DNA of 27,958 bases from Zygophlyctis sp. KS116 (GCA_054661495.1 BAAFSQ010000130.1:1-27958); one strand, 5' to 3'; shown: positions 1 through 12,950, counted from the first letter of the stretch. The notes: generated by a model not told the origin, from the sequence alone. Translations and numbers: made by a program.

Positions 1-7
1 TTTTCGT

Positions 8-80
8 GCCCGTATAGCTCAGTTGGCAGAGTGCCACTCTCGTAAAGTGGAGGTCCGCGGATCAATGCCGCGTGGGGGCA
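8..80 (+). tRNA. tRNA-Thr (anticodon CGT), with departures from consensus
   Basis: A 73-nt cloverleaf folds here: acceptor 8-14/73-79 with discriminator A80, D arm 17-32, anticodon stem 34-38/46-50 around loop 39-45, variable 51-55, T stem 56-60/68-72. The anticodon at 41-43 is CGT, which reads ACG (Thr). No intron and no encoded CCA, as in eukaryotic nuclear tRNAs. The A box (TAGCTCAGTTGG) is perfect. Odd points: the acceptor has a G-G mismatch at pair 5-68, and the T loop ATCAATG lacks T54, so the B box departs from GGTTCRANTCC. It may be a degraded copy or carry a sequence error. Confidence 0.85.
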
Positions 81-228
81 TACTTTTGTTGCTGTTAGAA
101 GCGTTTCCCAATAATTTTTTTCTCGTCAGTCTACAAAAAGATAAATTTTTAACCAATCAATAAGGGAACTACAGAACGGACGTATCTCAAAACAAAAAAT
201 CTAAAACTGACTTCTATTCGAAAAAACC
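81..228. other. Spacer between tRNA-Thr and the Hsp70 3' end
   Basis: Apart from the Pol III stop, these 148 bases show nothing clear. They hold the 3' UTR of Hsp70 (minus strand) without an AATAAA signal. Confidence 0.5.
84..87 (+). terminator. Pol III terminator of tRNA-Thr
   Basis: A run of four T begins three bases after the tRNA discriminator base. This is the usual minimal RNA polymerase III stop signal. Confidence 0.6.
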
Positions 229-2319
229 TTATTCCTTCTTTGGGGCGTCCTTGAATTCAGCATCAATAGGCTCATCCTTTTTAGTTTCACCTTCCTTTTC
301 CGATGCTTTCTTTTCATAAACCTTTTGGAAGAGCTTGAGACTACCTTGTTGAAGTTCTGAAGACTTTTCTTTGATTGATTCAGCAGTCAAAGTATCTGGA
401 TCCTTTGCAATCATTTCACGAAGGTCAGTCATAACTGTTTTGAGATTTTCAGATTCAGTCTTGTCCAATTGATCTTTGAAATCGGCCATTGCCTTTTCAG
501 TTTCATGGATAATGGATTGAGCATGATTAGTAGCTTCAATGACTTCTTTTCTCTTTTTATCACTTTCAGCAAATCTTTCAGCATCATTAACCATATTTTG
601 GATTTCAGAATCTGATAAACCAGATGATGCAGCAATGGTGATTGATTGATCTTTGTTGGTTGCCTTGTCTTTTGCAGAAACATTGACAATACCATCAGCA
701 TCAATATCAAAAGTGACTTCAATCTGAGGAACACCACGAGGAGCAGGAGGGATTCCTACCAAATTAAATTGGCCTAGGATTTTGTTGTCTTTAACCAATT
801 CACGTTCTCCTTGGAAAACACGGATTTCAACTTGTGTTTGTCCATCAGCAGCAGTTGAGAATACTTGAGATTTCTTTGTAGGAATGGTAGTATTTCGAGT
901 GATCAAACGGGTAAATACCCCACCAAGAGTTTCAATACCCAATGATAAAGGAGTGACATCTAATAATAGAATGGAAGTCACTTCTCCTGATAGAACACCA
1001 CCTTGAACGGCAGCACCAATGGCAACAGCTTCATCAGGATTAACTGATCTTGATCCCTCTTTTCCAAAGATAGATTTGACAATTTCTTGAACCTTTGGCA
1101 TTCTAGACATACCTCCAACAAGAATAACTTCATTGATTTCTGAAATGTTAACTCCAGCATCCTTAATTGCCTTCTTACATGGCTCAATTGTTCTGTCCAT
1201 CAAGGGCTTGGTAAGAGATTCAAACTGAGAGCGAGTGAATTTCATATTGATATGTTTAGGCCCAGTAGCATCAGCAGTAATATATGGCAAGTTGATTTCA
1301 GTTTGGAGAGTGGATGAAAGTTCAACCTTTGCCTTTTCAGCAGCCTCTCTAATTCTTTGAAGAGCCATTCTATCCTTTGAGAGATCAATGGAAGATTCCT
1401 TCTTGAATTCTTTGGCAATGTGAGAAACCATTACATTATCAAAATCTTCTCCACCTAAATGAGTATCTCCATTTGTAGATTTGACCTCAAACACACCTTT
1501 TTGAATCTCAAGAATAGAGATATCAAATGTACCACCACCTAAATCATAAACAGCGACAACTTTATCAGCTCCTTCTTTATCCAATCCAAAAGCCAGAGCT
1601 GCAGCAGTAGGTTCATTAATAACTCTAAGAACATTTAGACCTGCAATAACTCCGGCATCCTTTGTGGCTTGACGCTGAGAATCATTAAAGTAAGCAGGAA
1701 CAGTAACCACTATTTATAAGTTATAATTTTTCATACCAGCATTCTTTGCAGGCTTGTTCAAAAAAGCTTCAGCAGTTTCCTTCATCTTTTGCAAAACAAA
1801 GGCACCAACTTGAGAAGGAGAATATTTTTTACCACGAGCTTCTACCCATGCATCTCCATTTGTATGTTTCACAATCTTGTAAGAAACAGTTTTAGCATCC
1901 TGTTGAACAGCTGAATCTTCAAATTTTCTTCCAATCAAACGCTTTGTGGCAAAAAGAGTATTCTCAGAATTAACAACAGCCTGTCTCTTGGCAGGGGCAC
2001 CAACAAGCAATTCACCATCCTTTGAGAATGCAACGACTGATGGAGTTGTACGACTTCCTTCAGCATTTTCAATTACTCGAGGATTTTTCCCATCCATGAC
2101 TAATAATTAACATCATTAGTTTACCAGCAACGCAAGAATTTGTAGTTCCAAGATCAACTCCAATGACTTGTCCTTGAACCTTTTCACTGTAAAATGAGTC
2201 AAATCAAGAAATACCTTAACGATCGAGCAAATGCGTTCAATGGAGAAACAATCTATAGTTAATGCACTCTGCATGCTTACTCTAAACCGGCGAGGCGACT
2301 TCAAAAGAATAGCTTGCAT
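229..2319 (-). CDS. SSC1: Mitochondrial Hsp70 (Ssc1/mortalin type)
   Basis: This is the matrix Hsp70 that drives protein import through the TIM23 motor and folds imported proteins. Exons: 2319-2281, 2252-2215, 2186-2125, 2099-1737, 1709-229; introns of 28, 28, 25 and 27 nt. The joined protein has 660 aa, close to yeast Ssc1. The first ~25 residues are rich in Arg, Ser and Leu without acidic residues, as in a mitochondrial presequence. Then come the phosphate-1 loop GVDLGTTNS, the mitochondrial-type block [16 protein letters not shown], phosphate-2 [10 protein letters not shown] and adenosine motif LVGGMSRMP, followed by the substrate-binding domain and lid. The tail has no EEVD, so it is not cytosolic. 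The presequence frame is readable only after removing both 5' introns. Confidence 0.97.
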
Positions 2320-2455
2320 TTTATTTTTTTTAAAAAAATTTTAAAAATTTCTTTGTAACCCTAGAGATCTTTCTAATGACCTAGACGTGCCAGTTGAATC
2401 TTGTCCCTTTAATGTCTTGTCCGGACACATTGACCTGGATCCCTTGGTTCCACAA
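2320..2455. promoter_or_regulatory. Spacer holding the Hsp70 promoter and the RAV1 3' end
   Basis: These 136 bases separate two genes on the minus strand. Next to the Hsp70 start there is an A/T run (2320-2350) that could be a core promoter. A 10-bp perfect palindrome TGTCCGGACA lies at 2418-2427, and CTTGTCC occurs twice (2400-2406, 2416-2422). I see no clear heat-shock element array. Confidence 0.4.
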
Positions 2456-5400
2456 TCAGGTCAATGGCTGTTCCCAAATAGCTACAGTTTTCTCAAAGGT
2501 AGTGGCTAGATATCCAGGATCCCCGAGTAGATGCATATCAAAATTCTTTTGAGATATACCAAGGAGAGATGATGCCTCTGTGTGATGACCGGTTGGGTTA
2601 TGGGATCCTAAATTGTAATGATGACCTACAGACTCCATTTGTGTCAAGTCCCAAACTTTTACTTCGCCGTAGCGGGAACCAGAGAATAACATGTTTCCAG
2701 AGACAATTAGGCTTTTTATAGCAGTTGAATGGGCTTCAGTGACATCTAAAACTTTTAAAGTTCGAAGGTCTATTCGAGTGATTTTGCCTTTTTGGCCACC
2801 AATACATATCAAGTTTGAAGATTTGCAGTATGTTAAGATACCAAGTGATTCTAAATTATCAATTATACAGGTACGACCAGACTCTATTGGCTGAAGAAAA
2901 TCCCATAGACATAAAGAAGGTGTAGAATTCATTCCAATTGAAGCCAGGATATTTGGTGAGTTTACAAAGGTAAAATCTGTTATAGAGCTAGCATGAGCAT
3001 TATCTACAAATATATATGGTGACATATCACTTAATGAATTATCAAATTTCCAAATATTTAAATCACCCTTGGAATTGCATCCTCCAAAGCGTATACCAAA
3101 AGGGTCAAAATGTACTTTTTGGATTTTTCCTATTCCAGAAGTGTTAAATGAGCAAATCTCTTTTTCTTGACCGAATTGGTTTAAATCAACTATCTTTTCG
3201 CCTCTACCACATATATCTAAAAGATTCAATATATTACTACTTACAATAGGGGCTGAAGGGATGTGACTCCATGCATTGGATATCTGTTTGGTAATTTCGC
3301 TTAATTTTAAGCGAAGCAGCTTCGATTTCTGGCACTTGAACACCTTTTAATTAATTTACATTGTTTAAATTACGCTTTTTGAAGGCGGATGATCCAGATA
3401 TAGATGGCGAGCTTTTATGGTGACCAGAATTTGCAGATTCAGCAGCAGATCTCATGCTTAAGTTGGTTGTAGCGGTTAATGAATTTTCAGCGCTTTCTAG
3501 AAGCTTAATTGACTTGATCATTAGTAAAAATTAAACATTACATTCAAAAGTGAATTTATATCATGTTCTTGGATTGAATTATGAGAAGCAAAAGCGCAAT
3601 ATCCGCTGTCCATCTTATAGTTAATACATAGTCACAAATACCGGATTCACTACGAAACAAACAAGATCATGGTCTTTAAATATCGTCCTCCTCAGGTGAA
3701 TTTCTTTGGTCGAAGATACGGAATCACCCTTTGATTCATCTGGGTGATTTATATTGAAATTGTCCTGTGGAATATTATCCTCTTTTCGATTGAAAATTGA
3801 TTCTAAAGAGCGTCTATTGCATTTGTATTTGTGAACATATTGTTTAATAATATCCCAAAGATCTCGCTTCGCAGCATTATCAAAATATTGTCGCATATTA
3901 TCTGAATGATTAGAAATCTAGACATATTACCAAATTCTACGTTTATTTTATCAGCAGATTGGTACATTTCCTGATCTAAGTCATATAGTTTATTTGATAA
4001 ATATCGGACCATAAGTTCTAAAATTCCTACCCCATGTTCTAAAGCATGATCAGAATCCTTCAATAGCTCAAAATATTCTTCAAACCATTGAGATATTTTT
4101 TGAATACAGATCTTTTTGAGTAGCAAATTGGCAATTTGTGATTCTGGGGTATCATATAAACGTACAGGAAGCCCGTATTCATCAATATCTTCCTCATATG
4201 CATTCTCCGGTAAATCCTCTTGATCTTGCAGATCATTTATATGCTTGGCAATCTTGATTCAGTTTATGGAAGATCTTACATTGATAGTTTCATTTGAAAA
4301 TTTACCAACATGGGATAGAAAACTTTCTGGATCAATATCAAGTATTAATCTATAGCAGCGTCTGAGTAAAAAGAAATTAGAAGTGTCCAAAGAAAGAGTT
4401 ACCAGGAGCAGAAAAGGTATTAATGAAACTATGTCATCATAGTTCCCAAGCTTTAGGCCAGTTTTACGAAGTTGATGATACTCATCTAACGTGTGGCTAT
4501 ATAATTAAAAAAAAAGTTTACCATGCTTGAAGAAGATGCCGTGAAGAAACTGGAGTGTTCTTTCTTAATGGGCGGATGTTTTTTAATGCTTCCATATAGA
4601 GTAAATCAGTTAATTCAACGTCTATTTTCTCCGTATTATACAAATGAACATAGCTAGAAATAAGATTCATCTGGCTAGCGAGCTCAAAAAACAGCTCTTC
4701 TAAAAATGAAGAGTTTACTCCATATTTGGTAGAGAGCAAAGATAAACTTGCCTGTATAAGAGCAGGGTACCTACTGAGTACAGAATCCCCGCTGAAAATT
4801 TCTGCATCAGTAATGTAAGAGCGAAGAAAATTGAAACATGACGCCAAAATGCGCATTATAATACATTTCTTAAGAACGATTAATTGCCGCGTTTCAAATC
4901 CTATTCGAATAGCATCTTGCATTTCGACCACTGCGTATGAGCTATCAGAGGTGTTTCTACCATCAGTGGACTCATTTCCAACCTCCGCTAAATCCTCCAG
5001 ACCATCTTGGCTTTCAATTGAAATCGAATTTTCATTATTCTGATAATTTTGAAAAATATTATCAGAACTAGCTGCCTCTTTCTGATAATCACCAAATAAA
5101 TCAATGGATTTTACAGGAGATTTTGGGTAATCATCGAATAAATCAGCTGCCTTAGAGGATTTTTCTGGATCACTCCCAAATAAATCGTCGTAATTCTGCA
5201 CTTTAGAGCCTGTTTCGCTGATATTTAGGTCAACATTTGCATTTTCAATTCCGACCCTTTTTTCATCGCAAACTTTGGCCTCTTTAATAGATATATTTGA
5301 TAAATTTGGCAAATCAAGTAGATCGAATATATCAGTTGTAATAAGTGAACATCCTCTATGCATATATGAATCTAGACTATTCAAGTAAAATGATTGCTCT

Positions 5401-8400
5401 TGAATTTTAGTCGGCCAATTAATTGCATTTAGTCGATTTTTGATGTAAAACCTTTTTAAATACTGATAAAGAACCAATAATGCCGGATCTAAAGTTAGCA
5501 CTAACTTTCAGCGTACCTATCTTCAACGGCACACGCCCGTTGATAGCGTGGCTACGTAGCGAATCCAAGGAAACCTACGATTTGAACTGATAGAATCTTA
5601 CCATAGTTGAAAACAGTGCATTTTCCCTTTGACCAAGCAACGTAAAGCCTACGCACAACAACCAGCGGTCTTGATTTGACAAAGATTTCTGAATCACATG
5701 TTCTTCAATTATATTTGCTAATAAAGGAGAATTATCACCTTAAATTATGCTTCTATTTAAAGATACCTTCATAAACCCGAATAATTAAAAGGGCGAGCTG
5801 GATATCCTCCAAATTTTTAATACAAACATTGACCGCATCTGTGAGCTTATCAGCCAGTAAGAAAAATGCGGCCGCGTATTCTTGAAATTATTTCATTCAT
5901 TAGTACCATAGCGTTGCTTTCCCAACAGGGCAAAAGCATTTTTGATTGCGGCAGTTTTCCATCGGTCTTCTTCAAAATTATTCGCTAAAAACTTCAACAT
6001 CATTTGCTGGTCTGGATGGCCAGAACTAACTTTCCATAGCCCTAATAAAACAGATTTCTTCTTTAAAGCCAAATAAAAAAGCGAGCAGTCTACCGGATCT
6101 CTCTTATCATTAACCATATAATGATTTCTTGCGAGCATTTCTACTTGACGAACCTAAAAGGTTAAACCATTCAATAAGATACAGCTATATCTGACGTTGA
6201 CAACCAATAACCGTATCCAAATTTACGTGCTATATTCCATGTAATTTTATTATCAAATTCAGCCGTAAGATTCTTCAAAATCACTTCCTTGGACTCACTA
6301 AAAGTGGCCCATGCGATTTCCTTTGAAAAATTCGAATCAATTTTAGTTTTTGATTTGATAGATGAACACTCCATCTGCATAAACACAACTGCACGTATGC
6401 CATTTTCATCTAATGCGTGAGAAAGAGGTCCAATCTAAAATTATCCAAGTTAAACTTACGCTAACCAATGAATCAATCAAAGAAAAAAGATGATTTTTTT
6501 CAAATTCATCCAGACCCAAAACTTCATGATTGCAGAGCCTCGCTTTTAATTCAATTGCCGTATTTTCATCGAATATACCGATTTCCCTGTCAAATTAATC
6601 TCATTTGTAAAAATTTACGATTTAGTCTGATGATTTGTATCAAAAAGGTTAGTGTATGAGTCATGCATGACAATCCCCGAGTTATCACCAATATTGAAAG
6701 TTTTCCATAATGGAGTTGGAGTATATAATATGCTCTTTGAATTTTCTTCCATAAGCTGCAAATATCTATTCAATAAAGATAATTCATATTTGACTAATTC
6801 ATGCTTATCTATAATATTAATTAGAGACCATCTTACTCCAAATCAGATATTCTTTCAATAATATAGGATGAAAACTTGGCAAAGCACCGTCCAAATGAGA
6901 AGCCAATTCAAAAAGACTTTCTTCTAAAGCTTCCGTATCTGTCGGCACATCGCTATTTTTCAAAAGCCCACGTCGAAAGAATTTTTCAATTATAATATTC
7001 TTTTTGGTGCATGCAACAAACAGTTTTCCATTGGCCAGCCATTTAATAAGAGTGAATTCATCATTTTGATTTTGGTCTTTGGAATATATTTTCGTCCATC
7101 GGCCAGAAGCTAATGAGTCCTTTGGCAAGTTGCTGCAAAACACCGAGACATTGCGGGATGTTGCAACTGCCAGCAACGGTATTCCATGGCCAGTTAGAAA
7201 CCAATCAACAGAAATAATGCTTTCACTAGTATTTAGTAATTTAATAAAAGAACCTAAAAAGTAGCGTCGCATCTTCCAGGAATGAGAGGGCATCATTATT
7301 AGACTGCCAAATAGTTAAGCGATCACTATTTACTGTACTTACGTATCCAATCCTCCCAAAGTGAAATAATTCAGCATCAGGTATCTGTTGTTCTAGAACA
7401 GTAATACATTCAACAGTTTCTTGTGATAATTCTTTCAGTATTCCACGCCATCCTAAGTGCCAACATTTCAATACTCCTGTAGAACTAAGGGTTCCGAAAA
7501 GGTACGGTCCGATGTTATAATCCTGTCTTTTTTCAAAAAAAGTTGCTCTTCGAATACAAATACAATCATCCGTACCAACCGGCACACGCTTCTTAAGAAT
7601 TTGTCGTATAGAGATAGTGTTTAATTCCGCATGATTATCAATCACCCACAAGTAAACATAGAGATCGGGTTTGTTTGTGACACCTAAAATATACTCTACG
7701 CCATCTTCCAAATATGTAGAAATAAAACTAAAATTTTCTGAATCATCTATTCCTGGCAAACTCAAAACAAGCTCACAACTAGTGCAAGAAACGTGATAAA
7801 CGCCAATAGACGATCCGAAACCACAAATCAAGTGAGTATCTAATTTTAAATAAATGAAAAAAATTATACCATCTCGCATCCAGGTAAATACAGGATTTCC
7901 AATCTTTAAATTTGATGAAATCATAGAAATATAAAAAAGCTGATAACCAATAACCTGATAGACTTCAATATTTACACCATCTGTTAAAACCACAAATCTA
8001 GATTCTGGAGAAGATCTGACTCTGATTATCTTATCTACAGGGCCTTCCCAGCTATGCAGTAGATTTGCCCGAACAATTCTATAAGATGAACCACAAAGAT
8101 CATCCAATGGCAAATTATAAGATCTTAAATGAAAAGTCTTTAAATCCTGTACAATCATTTGAAGTTCTGCAGGAAAATAATTTCCTTTGATTTTAAATCT
8201 TTAAATAATACCTGATTTATTAATCAGAGTCGGATTATAGAAAATTGAAGCTTTCCCAGTAAAGAACCTAGAGTCTACACTTGAAAATGATTTTTCAGTC
8301 TTCATGATTAAATGAACTTTGGGAACATGATTCACTTTTAAATTCTAAAAAATCAGAATTTCCTATAGTACTTACCTGAATTCCCCAAACCGATAAAGTA

Positions 8401-9330
8401 CCATCATGCCCTATATGCATAATCATATCTGGAAATTCTCTAATATGTTTCTTTAAACGAGCACATTTCCCCTTGTAAGACTCTCTTTCATCTCCTTTTT
8501 GCCTTAATACATTATTCCTATGTATAAAAGCCAAACAAACATCCGAAGCTTCCAGCCAATGACATACAAATGGATTCAATTGACTTACTAATAGATCTGG
8601 TCTAAGAGTAATATGAGCACAAACACTAAAATTCCCAGTTGAATCTAATGGTAAGAATATAATATTTACCATAAATCCATATTCTACAGATTGCATCTAC
8701 TGAATTTGTCATGATTATATTTTCTTGAGAATCCATTGCTCTCCTCCATGAACATGAAATCACTGAATACGAATGTTTCAAATTATATTCTTTCCATTCA
8801 TCCATTGATTGTACATATATTTTTAGAGAATTCTAAATGTTTAATAGAGACTATTACATTTGATAATGCAGCAAACATATCCCCATTATCATTAAATTCC
8901 AGATATGAAACATGATCAGATAAAATATTTGATTGCCATGACAGTAATACATTTTCCTTACATGTATAATTTACTAGACGATCTTGATCTTTGGCAATAA
9001 CAAGAAGTGGACTCGACCGCGCCCATGTAATTGCCGTCAATTCCCCAACTGTCAAGGTGCTTTTCAACACCCAATTGTCTGTAGAGCAATAATAAATAAA
9101 AAGCTGTTGATTTGATGATACTGCCAACTATTCTAATTAGCTTCAATATTTACCCATTTTCCATCTTGCCCAGCAGTTATCGCAGTTAACGTTGGCTCAA
9201 CTTGAAATTCCAATGACCAAACAAGTTCATAATTCTCATACACATTGACTGCATTACCACAACTAAAGCTCATCCATGACTCTGAAACACTCACTAAAAA
9301 CGGATTAGGCGATGGAATCAACGCCAACAT
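2456..9330 (-). CDS. RAV1: RAV1 / DMX-like RAVE complex subunit (V-ATPase assembly)
   Basis: This is the large scaffold of the RAVE (rabconnectin) complex, which rejoins V1 and V0 of the vacuolar/endosomal proton pump. Exons: 9330-9154, 9127-8858, 8832-8670, 8644-8376, 8344-8212, 8184-7870, 7839-7254, 7225-6837, 6808-6619, 6586-6460, 6434-6183, 6153-5907, 5880-5767, 5738-5602, 5574-5517, 5488-4522, 4496-4280, 4252-3931, 3901-3642, 3613-3542, 3512-3374, 3343-3245, 3216-2456. The 22 introns are 25-32 nt and the protein is 2087 aa, between yeast Rav1 and animal DMXL. N-terminal beta-propellers (~1-760) are followed by the diagnostic Rav1 core (~940-1140: RKFGYGYWL, RDPVDCSLFYLALKKKSV, YEYAAAFFLLAD) and a C-terminal WD propeller (~1800-2087). 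Residues ~1242-1297 hold a 14-aa repeat. ATG 9330 is the first in frame. Intron 6 (7840-7869) is 3n and stop-free, so it may be retained. Intron 7 begins GTTCTT. Confidence 0.93.
5025..5192 (-). repeat. Four 14-aa tandem repeats with DLFG-like cores in RAV1
   Basis: Within RAV1 exon 16 four 42-nt units code for YDDLFGSDPEKSSK, AADLFDDYPKSPVK, SIDLFGDYQKEAAS and SDNIFQNYQNNENS. The core (D/S)DLFxDY is kept while the flanks drift. The stretch is acidic and Ser-rich and looks disordered. DLF/DLFG cores resemble short peptides bound by clathrin adaptor ear domains; that function is inferred. Confidence 0.8.
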
Positions 9331-9359
9331 TTTATTTTCTATCAAAATCAATCGCGATT

Positions 9360-9911
<552 letters not shown>

Positions 9912-9970
9912 ACTACTAAACGATTTAAATAATCTCTTCATTTCTACCTTTTTTTTAAAGAGATTCCTAG

Positions 9971-10031
9971 TCCACTTGCTGGCTATTAAACCCACTTCAC
10001 TGCCTAGTTAAACCCACTACCTGGCTCTCAG
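9971..10031. repeat. Three imperfect ~21-bp repeats upstream of cyclophilin
   Basis: The copies are 9971-9990, 9991-10012 and 10013-10031, with consensus CCCACTNNCTGGCTNNTTAAA. The sub-motif TTAAACCCACT is exact at 9986-9996 and 10008-10018. They lie in the 134-164 base spacer between the cyclophilin start and the UGP1 stop, so they are candidate promoter elements for cyclophilin. Confidence 0.55.
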
Positions 10032-10075
10032 TGCTAAATGTTATAGATGGATAAATTTCTCTTTTTTAAATACAC

Positions 10076-11832
<1,757 letters not shown>

Positions 11833-12021
11833 TTTGAAGGCTTACGGTCGAGGCTTGTCGGCGCTGACGTTTTACTTGAGTGATTCACCGCCCTTCCTTC
11901 CTACCCTTGCTGTTGGACGCTGTTGTACCCTTCCTATTGTACGCTGTTGCACCCGCCCTATTGCACACTGGCGTACGCTGTTGCACGTACACGGTTGTAT
12001 CCTAAAGCCAACCAAAGACTT
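11833..12021. promoter_or_regulatory. Divergent UGP1/BolA promoter with 24-bp repeats
   Basis: These 189 bases separate the start codons of UGP1 (-) and the BolA gene (+). The centre is clearly richer in G+C than the rest of the window and holds the 24-bp repeats at 11917-11998. I see no TATA box. The short plus-strand open frames through it are biased, Cys/Pro-rich and match nothing I know. Confidence 0.55.
11917..11998. repeat. Three 24-bp repeats beginning ACGCTGTTG
   Basis: Units at 11917-11940 and 11941-11964 are adjacent and match at 20 of 24 positions. A third unit at 11975-11998 shares the first 12 bases (ACGCTGTTGCAC) and then diverges. The 10-bp spacer 11965-11974 looks like a truncated unit start. 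The repeats are probably regulatory. Confidence 0.75.
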
Positions 12022-12270
12022 ATGCCATCAATTCAACAAATTTCAGACGAATTAAACAAGAATTTAGCTATTTCTACTCTAAAAATCAATGACATCTCAT
12101 CAGGATGTGGACAGTCTTTTGATTTAATAATTGTTTCAAAGGATTTTGAAGATTTGAATTTACTAAAGAGACAAAGGCGAGTAAATACAATTTTAAAAGA
12201 TTTAATGACTGAAATTCATGCTCTGACAATGAAAACTTGGACTCCAAAAGAATGGGAAGAAAAACAATAA
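12022..12270 (+). CDS. BolA-like protein, BOLA2/Fra2 type
   Basis: Small partner of monothiol glutaredoxins in cytosolic iron-sulfur handling and iron sensing. A single exon codes for 82 aa, a normal BolA2 length. The fold signature is clear: KINDISSGCG, then DLIIVSKDFEDLNLLKRQR, RVN, and IHALTMKTWTPKEW near the end. The [2Fe-2S] ligand candidates are Cys29 and the invariant His66. The C-terminal KTWTPKEWE resembles Fra2/BOLA2 more than mitochondrial BOLA1/BOLA3, although DISSGCG recalls BOLA3. ATG 12022 is the natural start; the open frame runs further 5' through the repeat region without a credible presequence. The stop lies 2 nt from the ESS2 stop on the other strand. Confidence 0.92.
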   Translation: MPSIQQISDELNKNLAISTLKINDISSGCGQSFDLIIVSKDFEDLNLLKRQRRVNTILKDLMTEIHALTMKTWTPKEWEEKQ

Positions 12271-12272
12271 AT

Positions 12273-12950
12273 TCATTTTTTAGGCTTGAGAAATGGATGA
12301 GATCTTTCCAAGATTCTTTTTGCTGCACTAGATCTTCCACTGCTAGATCTCTTTTCCCTTGATTTTGCTTTTTCTGCCAATTGTATTCCAATCAAGTCTC
12401 TTATAGGAGTTGGTGGTATTTTAAATCCAGGAGTTTCATCTACTCTAATTGGAGTTCCTTCTATAGATCCCCATGTCATTAATTCTGATGGATCAAAAAC
12501 TGATCCAGGTGCAATACTAGGAGTATTTGGAACTAGATCAAATTCAGTCTGGTTTTTAGATTTATCTAAAAGTGAACTTGGAGGAGGCATAGAGTTTAGA
12601 TCCAATCTAGTATTTGAATGATGAATAGTCTTTTTAAAAGAATTTGGTTTAATTTCATCTATTCCTTCTGGTCCAAAAATTAGATTATTTTTTAGTGGTT
12701 CTATCCGATCTCCACAAGAAAGTAATTTCTGTTGGTAAAATGGTTTAATTCTTGCTGATCTTTCGGCATTGTTTTTTTGTATTATTTGGTTAAAAGAATG
12801 ATTATCTTGAGATGTGTATTTTGTTTGAAATTGGTCTAGTGATAGATGCACAGTTGAGTCGTTTGAAGGTAGTCCAGGATAAAAGTCTCTAGCAATGATA
12901 TTAGACAATGAGTCAATGTATTCTTCTTCTTCCAAGACTTTTTTTGACAT
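12273..12950 (-). CDS. ESS2/DGCR14 (Bis1) family nuclear protein
   Basis: Es2 family protein, found in spliceosomal C complexes and linked to splice-site fidelity. One intronless exon codes for 225 aa, short for the family. The N-terminus LEEEEYIDSLSNIIARDFYPGLP matches the family start (tyrosine-containing helix, then RDF(F/Y)P). It is followed by LSLDQFQTKYTSQDN and the hallmark SELMTWGSIEGTPIRVD with FKIPPTPIRD near residues 155-190. The tail is basic and Ser-rich (SREKRSSSGRSS), probably a nuclear signal. The shortness comes from compressed linkers. It is convergent with BolA, so the 3' UTRs must overlap. ATG 12950 is the first in frame. Confidence 0.9.
   Translation of the reverse strand: MSKKVLEEEEYIDSLSNIIARDFYPGLPSNDSTVHLSLDQFQTKYTSQDNHSFNQIIQKNNAERSARIKPFYQQKLLSCGDRIEPLKNNLIFGPEGIDEIKPNSFKKTIHHSNTRLDLNSMPPPSSLLDKSKNQTEFDLVPNTPSIAPGSVFDPSELMTWGSIEGTPIRVDETPGFKIPPTPIRDLIGIQLAEKAKSREKRSSSGRSSAAKRILERSHPFLKPKK

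Noticed and set aside
2418-2427. Palindrome TGTCCGGACA as a specific operator
   Set aside because: A single 10-bp palindrome near the RAV1 3' end is expected now and then by chance and has no partner site of the same kind in the window.
5517-5601. tRNA-like B box (GTTCAAATC) on the minus strand inside RAV1
   Set aside because: No cloverleaf forms. The bases are intron 14 and the short exon 15, which together keep the RAV1 frame.
6468-6861. Plus-strand open frames opposite RAV1 exons
   Set aside because: Shadows of the antisense coding sequence with no family resemblance; the same holds for similar frames opposite POM152 and the ENT3-like gene.
9912-9995. Longer cyclophilin N-terminus from 9995
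   Set aside because: The codon at 9995 is GTG, not ATG, and it lies inside the promoter repeats.
11834-12055. Cys/Pro-rich open frames across the UGP1/BolA spacer
   Set aside because: They come from the 24-bp repeats, match no family and have no codon bias like nearby genes.
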